Part shown: piece after piece, positions 19,878 through 30,900 of the stretch | How positions within the stretch are numbered: position 1 is the stretch's first letter | Layout: each line of letters opens with the position of its first letter | Assembly: GCF_007741535.1 (NCBI RefSeq) | Contig: NZ_CP036525.1 | Location: 372,001 to 436,000, forward strand | DNA length: 64,000 bases | Direction: 5' to 3' | DNA from: Rubripirellula lacrimiformis | GTDB lineage: Bacteria > Planctomycetota > Planctomycetia > Pirellulales > Pirellulaceae | Translations under genes and position numbers: made by a program | Notes under the pieces: generated by a model | What the model saw: only the letters and a program-made list of their open reading frames with translations | What the model was told of the DNA's origin: nothing | Databases searched by the model: none

Positions 19878-20888
19878 ATGAGCACCTATCTTGTTACCGG
19901 CGCGGCCGGATTCATCGGCTATCACCTCACTCGCCGTCTGCTTGATCGAGGTGTGCATGTCGTTGGATTTGACAACCTGAACGATTATTACAGCGTTTCG
20001 CTGAAGCAAGACCGGCTGGCTCAGTTGCTGTCCCATGACCACTTCACCATGGTCGAAGCCGATTTGGCGGATCAATCCGCCGTCGATGGCGTTTTTGCCA
20101 AGCATGATTTTGACCGAGTCGTGCACTTGGCCGCCCAGGCCGGCGTGCGGTACTCGTTGGAAAACCCAAGAGCCTACGCGCAGAGCAACCTGGTCGGGTT
20201 TGTCAACATTCTAGAGGCCTGTCGGCACGCCCAGACGCCTCATTTGACGTACGCCAGCAGCAGCAGCGTCTACGGCGGCGGGACTCAGATGCCCTTCGCA
20301 ACCGACGCTCGCGTGGACCATCCGTACAGTCTGTACGCGGCCACCAAGAAGTCCAACGAACTGATGGCGCACTCCTACAGTCACCTGTACGGGTTGCCGA
20401 CCACGGGATTGCGATTCTTTACGGTGTATGGTCCCTGGGGCCGCCCCGATATGGCTCTGTTCCTGTTCACCAAGGCGATCCTAGAAGGTCGCCCCATCGA
20501 CGTTTTCAACGGCGGCAAGATGCGGCGAGATTTCACCTACATCGACGATATTGTCGAAGGTGTCGATCGAACCAGCCAACAGATTGCCAAGCCCGACCCG
20601 AATTTCGATCCGGGCAACCCCAATCCAGCCACCAGCGCCGCGCCGTACCAGTTGTACAATATCGGCAATAACGAACCGGTCGAACTGGGCCACTTTATCG
20701 AGGTGATCGAAGACGCCCTGGGGATCAAGGCCCAGAAGAACCTGCTGCCGATGCAGCCCGGCGACGTGCCGGCCACCTACGCCGATATCAATGCACTTGA
20801 ATCGGCTGTCGGTTTTCGGCCAGCTACCTCGATCGAGGTAGGCGTCAAAAAGTTCGTCGATTGGTATCGCGACTACTACGCCATTTGA
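19878..20888 (+). CDS. NAD-dependent epimerase, UDP-glucuronate 4-epimerase type
   Basis: A 336-residue extended SDR. The NAD-binding GAAGFIG (8-14), the Ser/Tyr/Lys active site ([19 protein letters not shown]) and [16 protein letters not shown] are all present. The last motif and the loop [12 protein letters not shown] are typical of UDP-glucuronate 4-epimerases (UDP-GlcA to UDP-GalA), though UDP-glucose/galactose epimerases are related. It would supply precursors for envelope polysaccharides, consistent with glmS upstream. Confidence 0.88.
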   Translation: MSTYLVTGAAGFIGYHLTRRLLDRGVHVVGFDNLNDYYSVSLKQDRLAQLLSHDHFTMVEADLADQSAVDGVFAKHDFDRVVHLAAQAGVRYSLENPRAYAQSNLVGFVNILEACRHAQTPHLTYASSSSVYGGGTQMPFATDARVDHPYSLYAATKKSNELMAHSYSHLYGLPTTGLRFFTVYGPWGRPDMALFLFTKAILEGRPIDVFNGGKMRRDFTYIDDIVEGVDRTSQQIAKPDPNFDPGNPNPATSAAPYQLYNIGNNEPVELGHFIEVIEDALGIKAQKNLLPMQPGDVPATYADINALESAVGFRPATSIEVGVKKFVDWYRDYYAI

Positions 20889-21060
20889 CCTTGGGGGTGA
20901 CCCGGCTGGACGTTTTGGGTGGCCTTGCCGCGGTCGGGTGGCGGCCGGATGGCTGGCGGCGTGATCCCGGCTTGGGAAGCTAGCCGTTGACAGCCTGCCG
21001 GTCACAGTTGACAGTGGCGGGTGATTGAACTGTTTTTCTTACCTTTGCAGCACTTTGCAC

Positions 21061-22485
21061 ATGACCGACGCCACTTCGTCCGCCCCGCGGACCATGCTCG
21101 ACAAAATCTGGGAACAGCACCTCGTTGACGCTCCGGCATCGGGCCCGGCGATTCTGTACATCGACCTCCATCTGGTCCACGAAGTCACCAGCCCCCAAGC
21201 GTTCGAAGGGTTGCGGATCAACAACCGCCCTGTCCGACGTCCCGAACGGACGATCGCGACGCCCGACCACAACGTTCCCACCAGCGACCGAAGTCTGCCG
21301 ATCGCCGACCCGATCGCCCGCATCCAGATCCAAACTTTGCGTGAAAACTGCAAAGAGTTCGGTGTCACGTTGTTCGATATCGACGACGCCCGCCAAGGGA
21401 TCGTTCACGTCATCGGCCCTGAAAATGGCTATACCCAGCCCGGGATGACGATCGTTTGCGGTGACTCGCACACCGCCACCCACGGCGCCTTCGGGTCGCT
21501 GGCATTCGGAATCGGGACCAGCGAAGTCGAACACGTCTTGGCAACACAGACGCTGCTGCAGTTCAAACCCAAGACGATGGAATTGCGTGTCGATGGCAAG
21601 TTGCCTCGCGGCGTGACCGCCAAAGACATGATCCTGTACCTGATCGGCCAACTTGGCACCGCTGGCGGTACCGGATACGTGCTTGAATTCACCGGCGAAT
21701 GCGTTCGTGCATTGTCGATGGAAGAACGCATGACGGTTTGCAACATGTCGATCGAAGCTGGTGCCCGCGCCGGCATGATCGCACCGGACCAAACCACGTT
21801 CGACTACCTGCGTGGCCTTCCCGAGGCGCCCAAAGATTTTGATGCTGCTGTCGAACGTTGGAAACAGTTGCCGACCGATGAAGGTGCAACCTACGACGTG
21901 TCGAAAGTCTTCCGCGGCGAAGACATCCAGCCACAAGTCACCTGGGGCACCAACCCTGGGCAAGTTCGCAGCGTCACCGACAAGGTGCCCGATCCGTCGG
22001 AGTTCAGCGACGCAACCGAAAAGAAATCGACGGCCAACGCGTTGGAATACATGGGCCTGGATGCGGGGATGCCAATCGCAGACGTCTCGCTGACTCGCGT
22101 TTTCATCGGCTCCTGCACCAACGCACGGATCGAAGATTTGCGTGCCGCCGCCGCCGTACTGAAGGGGCACCACGTGTCATCGGACGTCAGCGCTATGGTC
22201 GTGCCGGGCAGTGGTCAAGTGAAACTGCAAGCGGAAAAAGAAGGGCTGGACAAGATCTTTGTCGAAGCCGGTTTTGATTGGCGCGAAGCTGGTTGCAGCA
22301 TGTGCTTGGCGATGAACCCCGACAAGTTGGAACCAGGCGAACGATGTGCCAGTACCAGCAATCGGAACTTCGAAGGACGCCAAGGCAAAGGCGGACGTAC
22401 CCACCTGGTTAGCCCCGCCATGGCCGCTGCCGCCGCAGTCAAGGGTCACTTCGTTGACATCCGCGACTGGGACTACAAAGCGTAA
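21061..22485 (+). CDS. leuC: 3-isopropylmalate dehydratase large subunit
   Basis: A 474-residue aconitase-family [4Fe-4S] enzyme catalysing isomerisation of 2- to 3-isopropylmalate in leucine biosynthesis. Start ATG at 21061 ([22 protein letters not shown]). Motifs: [31 protein letters not shown], the first cluster cysteine in [13 protein letters not shown] and the other two in [10 protein letters not shown], then [13 protein letters not shown]. It forms a heterodimer with LeuD. leuD follows on the same strand after 132 bp. Confidence 0.96.
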   Translation: MTDATSSAPRTMLDKIWEQHLVDAPASGPAILYIDLHLVHEVTSPQAFEGLRINNRPVRRPERTIATPDHNVPTSDRSLPIADPIARIQIQTLRENCKEFGVTLFDIDDARQGIVHVIGPENGYTQPGMTIVCGDSHTATHGAFGSLAFGIGTSEVEHVLATQTLLQFKPKTMELRVDGKLPRGVTAKDMILYLIGQLGTAGGTGYVLEFTGECVRALSMEERMTVCNMSIEAGARAGMIAPDQTTFDYLRGLPEAPKDFDAAVERWKQLPTDEGATYDVSKVFRGEDIQPQVTWGTNPGQVRSVTDKVPDPSEFSDATEKKSTANALEYMGLDAGMPIADVSLTRVFIGSCTNARIEDLRAAAAVLKGHHVSSDVSAMVVPGSGQVKLQAEKEGLDKIFVEAGFDWREAGCSMCLAMNPDKLEPGERCASTSNRNFEGRQGKGGRTHLVSPAMAAAAAVKGHFVDIRDWDYKA

Positions 22486-22617
22486 AGGCAAGTGTTTAGG
22501 AACCGGTTTCCGGCGTCCCACCATCGGGATGCCCTGGTCGGTTCTAAACCCAACGGGGCGACTTCGTCCCGCCTTTGACTTTCGAAAATCTAAACGCCTT
22601 CTACCCATTTGATTCGC

Positions 22618-23211
22618 ATGCAAAATTTCACCATTCATACCGGCGTCGTCGCCACGATGGACCGCGCCAACGTTGATACGGACCAGATCATCCCCAAGCA
22701 ATTCCTGAAGCGAATCGAACGGACCGGTTTCGGCCAGTTCCTGTTCTTTGATTGGCGCTTCATGGATGACGGTACGACACCCAACCCCGAATTCGAACTC
22801 AATCGAATCGATGTCAAAGGGGCATCGGTGTTGGTCACCCGCAAAAACTTTGGCAACGGAAGCTCTCGCGAGCACGCCGTTTGGGCACTCGATGACTACG
22901 GTTTCCGAGTGGTTCTGGCGCCTTCGTTCGCGGACATCTTTTTCAACAATTGTTTCAAGAACGGCATTCTGCCTATCCAATTGTCCGAAGAAGATATCGA
23001 AGAAATCTTTCAGCGAACCGCCGCCAATTCGCCTTATCAGTTGACGGTCAACCTAGAAGATCAAACGATCACCGACGGACAGGGTTTCGACCGCAAGTTC
23101 GAAGTCGACGCCAGTCGTCGAAACAACATGCTGAAAGGTCTCGACGATATCGCTCAGACGCTGCAGAGCGAACAGAAGATCACCGACTACGAAAACGCTC
23201 GAACCTGGTAG
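22618..23211 (+). CDS. leuD: 3-isopropylmalate dehydratase small subunit
   Basis: A 197-residue small subunit of the LeuCD heterodimer. Start ATG at 22618 (MQNFTIHTGVVATMDRANVDTD). A TTG three codons upstream is also open but adds no conserved sequence. Family blocks DQIIPKQFLKRI, NFGNGSSREHAVWAL and FFNNCFKNGILP are present. The length matches the family. Confidence 0.95.
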   Translation: MQNFTIHTGVVATMDRANVDTDQIIPKQFLKRIERTGFGQFLFFDWRFMDDGTTPNPEFELNRIDVKGASVLVTRKNFGNGSSREHAVWALDDYGFRVVLAPSFADIFFNNCFKNGILPIQLSEEDIEEIFQRTAANSPYQLTVNLEDQTITDGQGFDRKFEVDASRRNNMLKGLDDIAQTLQSEQKITDYENARTW

Positions 23212-23256
23212 TTGGGAGCGAAGCGAGCGGACAGTTGGAGTCGCTCCGAGCTGGTG

Positions 23257-23363
23257 CGGAAAAGAAGTTCGAGGTTAAGTTCGAGTTGGAGTCTAAGTCG
23301 CGAATCGGAATGCAGTCTGAAGACTTGAGCTTAAACTCGAACTCGAACTCGATTTTTCCTTCC
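23257..23363. repeat. GAGTTC-rich inverted-repeat element, copy 2 (short form)
   Basis: Left arm CGGAAAAGAAGTTCGAG, right arm AACTCGAACTCGAACTCGA followed by TTTTTCC. The inner part carries AAGTCGCG and CTTAAACTCGAAC, both also found in copy 1 at 13911-14112. The inverted arms can form a long hairpin with a T run, so a terminator role for leuD is possible. Confidence 0.75.
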
Positions 23364-23495
23364 TGACGGATGGCCCCGTTATCGGTTCGGTGTGGCAGTC
23401 GAAGCTGCCGCGTGGCCCCACTTGGATGAATCCCGCTTTCTGCGGACAATGGTGACGTCTTTGAGTCCCCATTCCCTCCCACCGGCGAGATTCCA

Positions 23496-24803
23496 TTGTC
23501 CAAGGCCACCCCACACCCGATCGGCGAGAAGAGCGTCTCTGCATTCCAGCGAGCCTGCAAGCTGATGCCCGGCGGGGTCAACAGCCCGGCTCGCGCCTTC
23601 GGTGCAGTGGGCGGAACCCCGTTGTTCATCGATCGCGCCGAAGGGCCTTATCTGCATGACATCGACGGCCGCCGGTACCTGGATTACATCGGTTCCTGGG
23701 GACCGATGATCTTGGGGCATGCCAACGGCGAAGTCATTGACGCGGTCGTCCACGCGGCCAGTCGGGGGACCAGTTTCGGTGCACCGACCGAAGCCGAATC
23801 GCTGCTGGCCGAACAGATCATCGAAGCGGTCCCCAGCGTCGAAAAGGTGCGTTTGGTCAACAGTGGCACCGAAGCGACGATGAGCGCAATTCGTGTGGCA
23901 CGCGGTGCCACCGGACGCAACAAGATCATCAAGTTTTCGGGCAACTACCACGGGCACGTCGATAGCCTGCTGGTGGCCGCCGGCAGTGCGGCGGCAACAC
24001 TCGGCGCCCCCGATTCGCCCGGCGTCACTCCGGGCGCCGTCGGCGACACCATCGTGCTGTCGTACAACAACGTCAGCGAAGTGGAGGCCGCGTTCGCAGA
24101 GTATCCCGGCCAAATCGCGGCTGTGATTCTGGAACCCGTCGTTGGCAACATGGGATGCGTGCCGGCGACGATGGAGTTTCTGAACTGCTTGCGCAAGCAG
24201 ACGACCGCAGACGGTGCGATCCTGATCTTTGACGAAGTGATGACGGGCTTTCGTTTGGCCTATGGCGGTGCACAAGAACGTTTTGGGATCACACCCGACA
24301 TGACCACCCTGGGCAAGATCGTCGGTGGCGGCATGCCGCTGGGAGCCTACGGCGGACGCGCGGATATCATGAACCAGGTCTTGCCCGCCGGGAAAGTTTT
24401 CCAGGCTGGTACGCTCAGTGGCAACCCGGTTGCGGTCGCCGCCGGCAGCACCACTCTGCGGATCCTAAAGGAAAACCCACCCTACGAGTACTTGGAACAG
24501 CAGGGCGATCGCCTGGCCGCTGGGTTGGATAAAGCCGCTAACGATGCTGGTATCCCACACACCGTTGGCCACGTTGGCAGCATGATCACGTTGTTCTTCA
24601 ATCCCGATCCGGTCCACTGTTGGGACGATGCGGATCGATGCGACCGCGAAGCCTACGGCAAGTATTTCTGGGGCCTGATCGGCGAAGGTGTTTACATGCC
24701 GTGCAGCCAGTTCGAGTCGCTGTTCTTCAGTCGCACGCACACCGAAGCCATGATCGACGAAACGATCGCCGCCGCCGAAAAAGTGCTCCGCGAGATGGCT
24801 TAG
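23496..24803 (+). CDS. hemL: glutamate-1-semialdehyde 2,1-aminomutase
   Basis: A 435-residue PLP enzyme making 5-aminolevulinate, the first committed intermediate of the C5 haem pathway. Start is a TTG at 23496 (SKATPHPIGEKSVSAFQRA). Motifs: MPGGVNSPARAF near the N-terminus, NSGTEATMSAIRVAR, the PLP-aspartate region LIFDEVMTGFR, the Schiff-base lysine in TTLGKIVGGGMPLGA, and GTLSGNP. The family length is normal. The repeat array A begins 38 bp after the stop. Confidence 0.96.
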   Translation: MSKATPHPIGEKSVSAFQRACKLMPGGVNSPARAFGAVGGTPLFIDRAEGPYLHDIDGRRYLDYIGSWGPMILGHANGEVIDAVVHAASRGTSFGAPTEAESLLAEQIIEAVPSVEKVRLVNSGTEATMSAIRVARGATGRNKIIKFSGNYHGHVDSLLVAAGSAAATLGAPDSPGVTPGAVGDTIVLSYNNVSEVEAAFAEYPGQIAAVILEPVVGNMGCVPATMEFLNCLRKQTTADGAILIFDEVMTGFRLAYGGAQERFGITPDMTTLGKIVGGGMPLGAYGGRADIMNQVLPAGKVFQAGTLSGNPVAVAAGSTTLRILKENPPYEYLEQQGDRLAAGLDKAANDAGIPHTVGHVGSMITLFFNPDPVHCWDDADRCDREAYGKYFWGLIGEGVYMPCSQFESLFFSRTHTEAMIDETIAAAEKVLREMA

Positions 24804-24840
24804 TCGCCCCGGAAACCGCTGTCGTCGTCAGCGAGCGCAT

Positions 24841-26411
24841 CGTTTCACCGCGTGCCCAGCGGGCCGCGCGTGTCAGCGTATGGACGCACGGGGCGTTGCC
24901 CACGCGGTGAAACGATTGGGCCGTGAGGTGTGTTTCGTATGTTGGATAGCAGCGCGTCGTTTCACCGCGTCCCCAGCGGGCCGCGCGTGTGATTGTATGG
25001 ACGCACGGGGCGTTGCCCACGCGGTGAAACGATTAGGCCGTGGGGTGTGTTTCGCATGTTGGATAGTAGCGCCTCGTTTAACCGCGTGCCCAGCGGGCCG
25101 CGCGTGTCAGGTATGGACGCACGGGGCGTTGCCCACGCGGTGAAACGATTGGGCCGTGAGGTGTGTTTCGCATGTTGGATAGTAGCGCATCGTTTCACCG
25201 CGTGCCCAGCGGGCCGCGCGTGTGATTGTATGGACGCACGGGGCGTTGCCCACGCGGTGAAACGATTAGGCCGCGTGGTGTGTTTCGCATGTTGGATAGT
25301 AGCGCATCGTTTCACCGCGTGCCCACCGGGCCGCGCGTGTCAGGTATGGACGCATGGGGCGTTGCCCACGCGGTGAAACGATTAGGCCGTGAGGTGTGTT
25401 TCGTATGTTGGATAGCAGCGCCTCGTTTAACCGCGTGCCCAGCGGGCCGCGCGTGTGATTGTATGGACGCACGGGGCGTTGCCCACGCGGTTAAACGATT
25501 GGGCCGTGAGGTGTGTTTCGCATGTTGGATAGCATCGCGTCGTTTAACCGCGTGCCCAGCGGGCCGCGCGTGTCAGGTATGGACGCACGGGGCGTTGCCC
25601 ACGCGGTTAAACGATTGGGCCGTGAGGTGTGTTTCGCATGTTGGATAGCAGCGCGTCGTTTCACCGCGTGCCCAGCGGGCCGCGCGTGTGATTGTATGGA
25701 CGCACGGGGCGTTGCCCACGCGGTGAAACGATTGGGCCGTGGGGTGTGTTTCGCATGTTGGATAGCAGCGCCTCGTTTAACCGCGTGCCCAGCGGGCCGC
25801 GCGTGTGATTGTATGGACGCACGGGGCGTTGCCCACGCGGTTAAACGATTGGGCCGTGGTGTGTGTTTCGCATGTTGGATAGCAGCACATCGTTTAACCG
25901 CGTGCCCAGCGGGCCGCGCGTGTCAGGTATGGACGCACGGGGCGTTGCCCACGCGGTTAAACGATTGGGCCGTGGGGCGTGTTTCGCATGTTGGATAGCA
26001 GCGCCTCGTTTAACCGCGTGCCCACCGGGCCGCGCGTGTGATTGTATGGACGCACGGGGCGTTGCCCACGCGGTGAAACGATTAGGCCGTGAGGTGTGTT
26101 TCGCATGTTGGATAGTAGCGCCTCGTTTAACCGCGTGCCCAGCGGGCCGCGCGTGTGATTGTATGGACGCACGGGGCGTTGCCCACGCGGTGAAACGATT
26201 AGGCCGTGAGGTGTGTTTCGCATGTTGGATAGTAGCGCCTCGTTTAACCGCGTGCCCAGCGGGCCGCGCGTGTGATTGTATGGACGCACGGGGCGTTGCC
26301 CACGCGGTGAAACGATTGGGCCGTGGGGTGTGTTTCGTCGTCTGCTGTCGTTTCACCGCGTGCCCAGCGGGCCGCGCGTGTCATCGCGTGGGGCGTTGCC
26401 TGCGCGGTTCT
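24841..26411. repeat. array A: 14 tandem copies of a 116-117 bp BIME-like unit
   Basis: Left ends of the copies (motif CGTTTCACCGCG or CGTTTAACCGCG) lie at 24841, 24958, 25075, 25191, 25308, 25424, 25541, 25657, 25774, 25891, 26007, 26124, 26241 and 26349; the last copy is short and degenerate. Each unit contains two hairpins in opposite orientation. On the plus strand: foot GTTTCAC, then stem CGCG-(bulged T)-GCCC, loop AGC, and GGGC-CGCG. On the minus strand: foot GTTTCAC, then CGCG-(bulged T)-GGGC, loop AAC, GCCC and CGTG. Feet vary in concert (TCAC with GTGA, TTAAC with GTTAA) in 9 of the first 13 units. Frames reading through the array are artefacts. It lies between hemL and the DUF1552 gene. 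Confidence 0.95.
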
Positions 26412-26467
26412 GCAATGCAGCGGGATGTTCGGTGGACCGCGTCTGCAGCGCCGAACCAAAATGCAGA

Positions 26468-26546
26468 AACCACGAATGACACCAATCACTCGAATGGGAA
26501 AGGAACACTGCCTTTCTTATTCGTGTCATTCGTGTGATTCGTGGTT
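26468..26546. repeat. imperfect inverted repeat with AACCACGAAT ends
   Basis: The left arm begins AACCACGAATGACAC and the right arm ends GTGATTCGTGGTT. The arms are about 28 bp with a few mismatches and a 23-bp centre (GGAAAGGAACACTGCCTTTC). It lies just downstream of the DUF1552 stop and could serve as a terminator-like hairpin. Similar ends are common in dispersed bacterial intergenic repeats. Confidence 0.7.
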
Positions 26547-26589
26547 AAAACTTCTTTACGACGTCCGCACTCGCGACCGCGGTCGGACG

Positions 26590-27993
26590 CTACAGACCGG
26601 CTAGGCGTGATTCCGAATCGCCAAACTCGTCCAGTCGTACATCCATGCGATCCATGATCGACAGGTACAAACTGCACAGCTTGCGATCGTCGTCGTCCTT
26701 TTCGACGTAGTCCAGCACACGGCCGGTTTCCAGCGATCCCGACAATCCACCGGTCAACAGCAGCGGGACTTTGCTGGAATCGTGAGCGTTCCCGCTCCAC
26801 ATGTTCGAAATGAACATCAAACAGGAATGGTCCAGGACGGTGCCGTCGCCTTCGGACATCGCATCGAGTTTCTTGGCCAGGTAGGCGTATTGGCTGCAGT
26901 AGTACCGCGAGATGCGTTCGTATTCGTCCGACTTGTCACTGTGCGACGCCGAGTGGTGCGTGCTGGCGACATCCAGGAACGGATAGAACAGTCCCGATAG
27001 GTCGCGGTTCAACAGCAGTGTGGCGACTCGTGATTTGTCGGTCTGGAACCCAATCGCCACGATGTCACACATCAATTGCATGTGATCGCGAATGTCCTCG
27101 GGAAGCCCGTCATCGGGGCGAGCCATCATTTCAATCGGGACACCATGATCCTTGGCTCGCGATTGAGCCTTGTCGCGGCTGGCGCGCATCGCTGCGGCAC
27201 GTCTTTCAACTTCGCGAACACTGTTGAGGTACTCGTCTAGCTTCGCACGGTCGACCGAGCTGATCTGACGGCTTAGCGATCGAGCATCTTCGCCAACGCG
27301 GTCCAGGATGCTTTGGTTGCGGCGGCTGCCTTGGTTGTCGAACAGAGCGTCGAAGGCCAGCGATGGATAGACTTCCATCGGGACCGGCGAAGTCGCGTTC
27401 TGCCACGAAATGTGCGAACTGTAGGCCATTGAAAAGTTGGTTTCGTGATAGCCCGTGGTTGGCTGTTCACATCCCAACACCAAACTGGGGACCGCCGTCT
27501 GTTCTTGGAAATGGTTGGCCAGCATCTGGTCCATGCTGATCCCGCCACGCAGTTCCGATCCCTTCTTCAGCGAGGCACCCGACAGGATGTTTCCGGTCTG
27601 GCCGGGGTGGATGCCAACGCCAGTGGCGTTCTCATTGAACAGGCCGGTGACGAAGTTCATTTTGTGTTTGATCGAATCCATCGGTTCGAGGCTCTTGCCC
27701 AGTTCCATCGATTCGCCGCTGCCCTTGGCCCACCAATGGTCCGAGTTGATTCCGCAGCCCATGAACAGGGCTGCAAACCGTTTGGGCGCTGCGATCGGGT
27801 CGTTGCCGACGACGGTTTCGCGTCCCCACACAGGGATCGATTCCATCCACGGCAGCGCCATTGCGGCACCGGTCCCGCGCAACAGCGTGCGACGAGACAG
27901 GCGGCCATCACGGGTGTCGCGTGGGGTGCGGCGGGACGCGTCGCTATTTGGGTTGGTCGAGGTCATGGTCGTGTTCCTTTCTGCATCGCTCAT
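26590..27993 (-). CDS. DUF1552 exported protein (Tat-type signal)
   Basis: A 467-residue secreted protein of the DUF1552 family, nearly always paired with a DUF1592-type cytochrome gene in planctomycetes. A twin-arginine-like signal occurs near residue 33 (LSRRTLLRGTGAAMALPWMES). Conserved family stretches: FAALFMGCGINSDHWW, FVTGLFNEN, GGISMDQMLANHF, VLGCEQP, and a C-terminal Asp/His-rich ASTHHSASHSDKSDEYERISRYY, possibly metal-binding. Its ATG overlaps the upstream gene's stop (TAATG), so they are cotranscribed. Another ATG at 27966 has a good Shine-Dalgarno and would still keep the signal. Biochemical activity is unknown. Confidence 0.9.
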   Translation of the reverse strand: MSDAERNTTMTSTNPNSDASRRTPRDTRDGRLSRRTLLRGTGAAMALPWMESIPVWGRETVVGNDPIAAPKRFAALFMGCGINSDHWWAKGSGESMELGKSLEPMDSIKHKMNFVTGLFNENATGVGIHPGQTGNILSGASLKKGSELRGGISMDQMLANHFQEQTAVPSLVLGCEQPTTGYHETNFSMAYSSHISWQNATSPVPMEVYPSLAFDALFDNQGSRRNQSILDRVGEDARSLSRQISSVDRAKLDEYLNSVREVERRAAAMRASRDKAQSRAKDHGVPIEMMARPDDGLPEDIRDHMQLMCDIVAIGFQTDKSRVATLLLNRDLSGLFYPFLDVASTHHSASHSDKSDEYERISRYYCSQYAYLAKKLDAMSEGDGTVLDHSCLMFISNMWSGNAHDSSKVPLLLTGGLSGSLETGRVLDYVEKDDDDRKLCSLYLSIMDRMDVRLDEFGDSESRLAGL

Positions 27994-30900
27994 TAAAGTT
28001 CGTCGTCCGCATGGCGGACGCGTTGATTCAAAAATGCTGGGCTGGTCACGATCGTTTCGATCATGCTGCCAAATCGATAGTCTTGGGACGCAAGGTTCGA
28101 TTTCATTCGTTCCACTAGCTGTTCATCGGAAAGCTGGACGGTTCGGCCCAAGCCGTATGCCAAAAGTTTGCGACACAGGTTGTCGATGAAGTCGTCTTCA
28201 CGTTCGGACCGAATGTACTGGCGCAGGCCGACGAGCCCGATTCCCTCGCTGGCGTCCGGAAAGACGACCGAACTGTCCACCGCCCGCCCGCCCAGATCCG
28301 TGTCACGCCATTCGCCCACTGGACCGTAGTTTTCAAACACCAACCCGAACGAATCGATCTTCTCGTGACAGGATGCACAACTTGGATGCTCGCGATGCTT
28401 CGCCAGCGCCTCTCGCAGCGTCAGTTCGCCCAATTTCGACTCATCCTCGGGCAATTCGGGAACCGTGGCGGGCGGGGCAGGGACGTGTTCGCCCAGGATC
28501 CGCTTGACCACCCAATTGCCACGTTTGACCGGGCTGGTCCGCAGCCCCGGTGACTGGTTGGTCAGGAAAACCGCCATCGGCAACAGGCCGCCGCGCTGGA
28601 ACGATCCGGCATCGTCGACGCGTTTCCACTGGTCACCGTCGATGTCGGTCGCCGGCATGCCATAGTGTTTTGCCAGTTCCGTATCCACGAACGTGTGATC
28701 CGCATACAGAAAATCCAGGATCGAACCGTCACGTTGGATCACATCCTCGACAAACCGGATCGGTTCGTCGTGCATCGATTGGCGAAGCTGGTCGGTGAAC
28801 GCTGGGAACCGTCCGCGGTCGACGCCGTTGTGCTGTTCGAATTGTCGAAAGTCCAGCCAGTTACCGACGAACTGGACGACAAAGCGTTGCACCCGAGCGT
28901 CCTGTAGCATCCGGTCGGTTTGGTCGATCAGGACATCGCGGTCGACCAACCGTCCCGATTCGGCTAGCTGCATCAGTTCCGCGTCCGGCATGCTGGCCCA
29001 CAGAAAATAGCTCAGTCGATTCGCGATCGCGTATCCGTCCAGAGGCTGGATTTCTGGTGCCGCGGATCCGTCGTCGGAACCGCTGCTGGCCGCGGGCGAC
29101 ACTCGATAACAGAATTGAGGCGACATCAGGATGCGTACCACGCTGTCGCGGATCGCTTCCTCGTGGGTCAGCCCGTCATCCTGGCGAAGGCTCTGGTAGA
29201 AATCGACAATGTCAGTCTGTTGTTGGGGCGTCAATGGACGACGAAAGGCGCGTTCGGCAAGTTGGACTACCGCTTCGATTTGTTTGGGTTCCGACTGCGC
29301 ACGTAAACGTTCTAGCCGTCGGAATGTTTTTGACATGTCGTCAAAGTATCGGTGGATGGCTGCCACGGATTCGTCGCTGCCACCCACTCGTTTGGCCTTC
29401 GACGTATAGGCCTCTTCCAGCCCGCGGACTTTCGATTCGTCCGAATTGCTTTTGTCTTCCGCACGGTATCGATCGAACACGCGGTCGCGCATGAACTGGC
29501 TGTCGGTTCGGTCGAACCAAATGAATCCGCTGTACTGCCGCATCGGTGCCGAGGCCACGAAATCCAGTTCCAGCCAAAGTCGATCCAATTCTTGCTGCTG
29601 GCTTTCGCTAAGCATCAAGTCGTAAAGCGGGGCATCGTCGCGAAAGTAGCCCATCTGACTGTGGAAGCCGGCGCTCAACAGTCGTCCGGAACGGCCCTGC
29701 TTGGCTTCCACGGCCGGATCCAGATAAGTCCGCGCCCGTTCGGATACAAAGAACGTATCGGGGAACACGTCACAGAACCTTTCCAGGGCACGGTCCATGG
29801 CTGTGGGGGCAGGCGAAGCTTCGTCGGCGTTCTCTGATGCCGAAGTTTCTGATGCCGAGTTTTCTGCGGTGGGATCCGGGGCATCGGCGGATTCCCGTTT
29901 CATCAGCCGGCTCGCTGGCGAATCGGGGGTCAGCCCAAAGTCGCCGTCGGGCAGTCCGCCGCCGGCATAGCGTCGACGGTTGGCGACAAACTGACGATTC
30001 TTCCAAAGCACCAGTGGCTGCGATCCTGGGTTCATCTGGGGCGACGTCAGATTCGGGACCTCGGGAACCAAGGCTTCTCGCAGTGTGGTCACCAGCGTCG
30101 CCATTTGTTGGCAGTCCGCCGCAGCCTTGGCTTGGTCATCGGGCGATGAACCGTCCGGCAGTTCGTTCCATATCGACTGCAGTGCTGCGATCGGGCCGAC
30201 GGGTTCGGCTGGCGAATGCAGCAGTTGCCATAGTGTTTCGGTGTACCGCTGGCTTAGCCCCGCATCTTTCGCTCGCCCGGATCGAGCCGCCGCGTCTTCG
30301 GATTCCTGCTTGGATTTCCACAGCGTTTCAAAGTACTTGGCATAGTCGGTGCATTGTTGCCGATAGAAGTCGACGATCCGATTGACACAGAACTTGTCGC
30401 GGTCCGTGTCCGTCATGACCGGGTGCGGGGCAAACGTGATCCCCGATGGCGTCAGCACCAAGTGGTCGGAAACGTGGCGGTTGGCGGCTAGATACTTCTT
30501 CAGCAAGACCGGAGACATCGTCAGCGAGTCACCCGAGTTGTCAAAGCCGGCTTCGTTGGCCGGGTCGATCGGGAATTCTGCAGCCGGTCGGATGTCGACG
30601 CCGGTCAGGTCGGCGATCGAGTGGTCGAACTCGGCATTGTTCAGCCGCCGAGCCAGCACGATTCCCGGGTCCCCGTCGGTACGATGTGCCTCGGCCTTTT
30701 TGACCTTTGTAATCCACTCGATGATCTGCTTGCGCTCGTCATCGCTAGGCTGCGGACCGGCGTCTTCCGGGGGCATATCGCCGTCGACAAGCCGCTGCAG
30801 AACCACGTTCCAGCGGCGAAAATTCTCAGTCACCGCAGCGGCGTTTTCGTCGGCGACCAGATCCAGGTCGCCTTCGCTGGTATCCCCGTTATGGCAGTCG

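Noticed and set aside
24841-26411. Long open frames on both strands (up to 224 codons) across array A
   Set aside because: The unit is usually 117 bp, a multiple of 3, so any stop-free unit gives a long frame. Copies of 116 bp shift the frame, the predicted peptides repeat the unit, and no start or ribosome-binding site fits.
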